Positions 14,414-14,616 of a DNA stretch of 14,616 bases are shown piece by piece. The stretch lies in the NCBI GenBank assembly GCA_964631335.1, contig CAZVXD010000045.1:1-14616 (forward strand), read 5' to 3'. The DNA comes from JAFGHJ01 sp964631335 (lineage in GTDB: Bacteria; Hydrothermota; UBA3072). The number at the start of each line of letters is the position of its first letter. Positions within the stretch are counted from its first letter, which is position 1. Below the pieces are notes generated by a model. That model did no database searches. It saw only the letters and a list, made by a program, of their open reading frames with translations, and was not told the DNA's origin. The position numbers were made by a program, and so were the translations under genes.

Positions 14414-14441
14414 ATTATAGACATTTAAATATCGGAGTCAA
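14414..14441 (-). promoter_or_regulatory. Promoter of the SGNH-carbamoyltransferase operon
   Basis: On the minus strand, TTGACT (14436-14441) and a perfect TATAAT (14414-14419) are separated by 16 bp. Transcription should start near 14407, giving a 5' leader of about 65 bases before the SGNH gene. The CCTTGACT context is the same as at the sulfur operon promoter. Confidence 0.75.
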
Positions 14442-14473
14442 GGGGTTAGGGGAACACCCATTATCTCTATATT

Positions 14474-14616
14474 TTTTACCACAGAGAACCCGGCGCGGTA
14501 AAACTGCTAAAACATAATATTAATCACAAAGACCGCAAAGGATACAAATCCACCCCATACACAACTCTCTAATCATGTTTTTTAAAGCTCATACCATAAC
14601 TACATAGTTTACATGT
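14474..14616. repeat. Degenerate hairpin repeat cluster C and end-of-window CTACATG repeat
   Basis: TTTTACC (14474-14480) and GGTAAAA (14497-14503) form a perfect 7-bp inverted repeat around a loop that begins ACAGAGAACCC. A second motif, ATCACAAAGACCGCAAAGGAT, lies at 14523-14543. Both resemble the CCACGAAGG..CGCAAAG motif of cluster A. The final 19 bases (14598-14616) match 16 of 19 bases at 4877-4895. No gene is visible in the 274 bases beyond the SGNH start. Confidence 0.45.

Overview
The window looks like chromosome from an uncultivated or little-studied Gram-negative, probably anaerobic or facultative bacterium. The signs are a lipoprotein with a signal peptide, a class III (anaerobic) ribonucleotide-reductase-type glycyl radical domain, sulfur-handling enzymes, a moderately AT-rich base composition, TTGAC(A/T)/TATAAT-like promoters, and intergenic spaces filled with degraded hairpin repeats rather than genes. 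I cannot name the phylum from the sequence. No rRNA, tRNA, CRISPR array, transposase or phage gene was seen.

Layout, left to right. Positions 2-514 hold the 3' end of a two-helix membrane protein. At 731-4515 two overlapping plus-strand genes encode a heterodimeric ABC exporter of the MdlAB/BmrCD type, with one consensus and one degenerate ATP site, read from a promoter so close to the start codon that the mRNA should be leaderless. A 500-bp repeat-bearing spacer leads to a sulfur operon (5025-7477). This has a tandem-rhodanese sulfurtransferase, a 57-residue protein that is essentially only the C-terminal glycyl radical domain of anaerobic ribonucleotide reductase, and a persulfide-dioxygenase-like metallo-beta-lactamase fused to rhodanese domains. 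Its promoter carries a perfect 16-bp palindrome over the -10 region. Next come a small lipoprotein (7614-8030) and a pdxB homologue for vitamin B6 synthesis (8211-9356).

After a second repeat-bearing spacer, a convergent minus-strand operon runs from a good promoter at 14414-14441. It encodes a membrane-anchored SGNH hydrolase with TPR repeats, a carbamoyltransferase fused to an SxtJ-like membrane domain, and a 52-residue DUF5989-type membrane peptide. Together these look like a membrane-associated module that carbamoylates, and perhaps esterifies or de-esterifies, a secreted glycan, lipid or small molecule.

The two most interesting points are the free-standing glycyl radical domain inside a sulfurtransferase/persulfide operon, and the carbamoyltransferase-SxtJ fusion in its compact operon. 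All names rest on motif recognition by eye; no database search was run.
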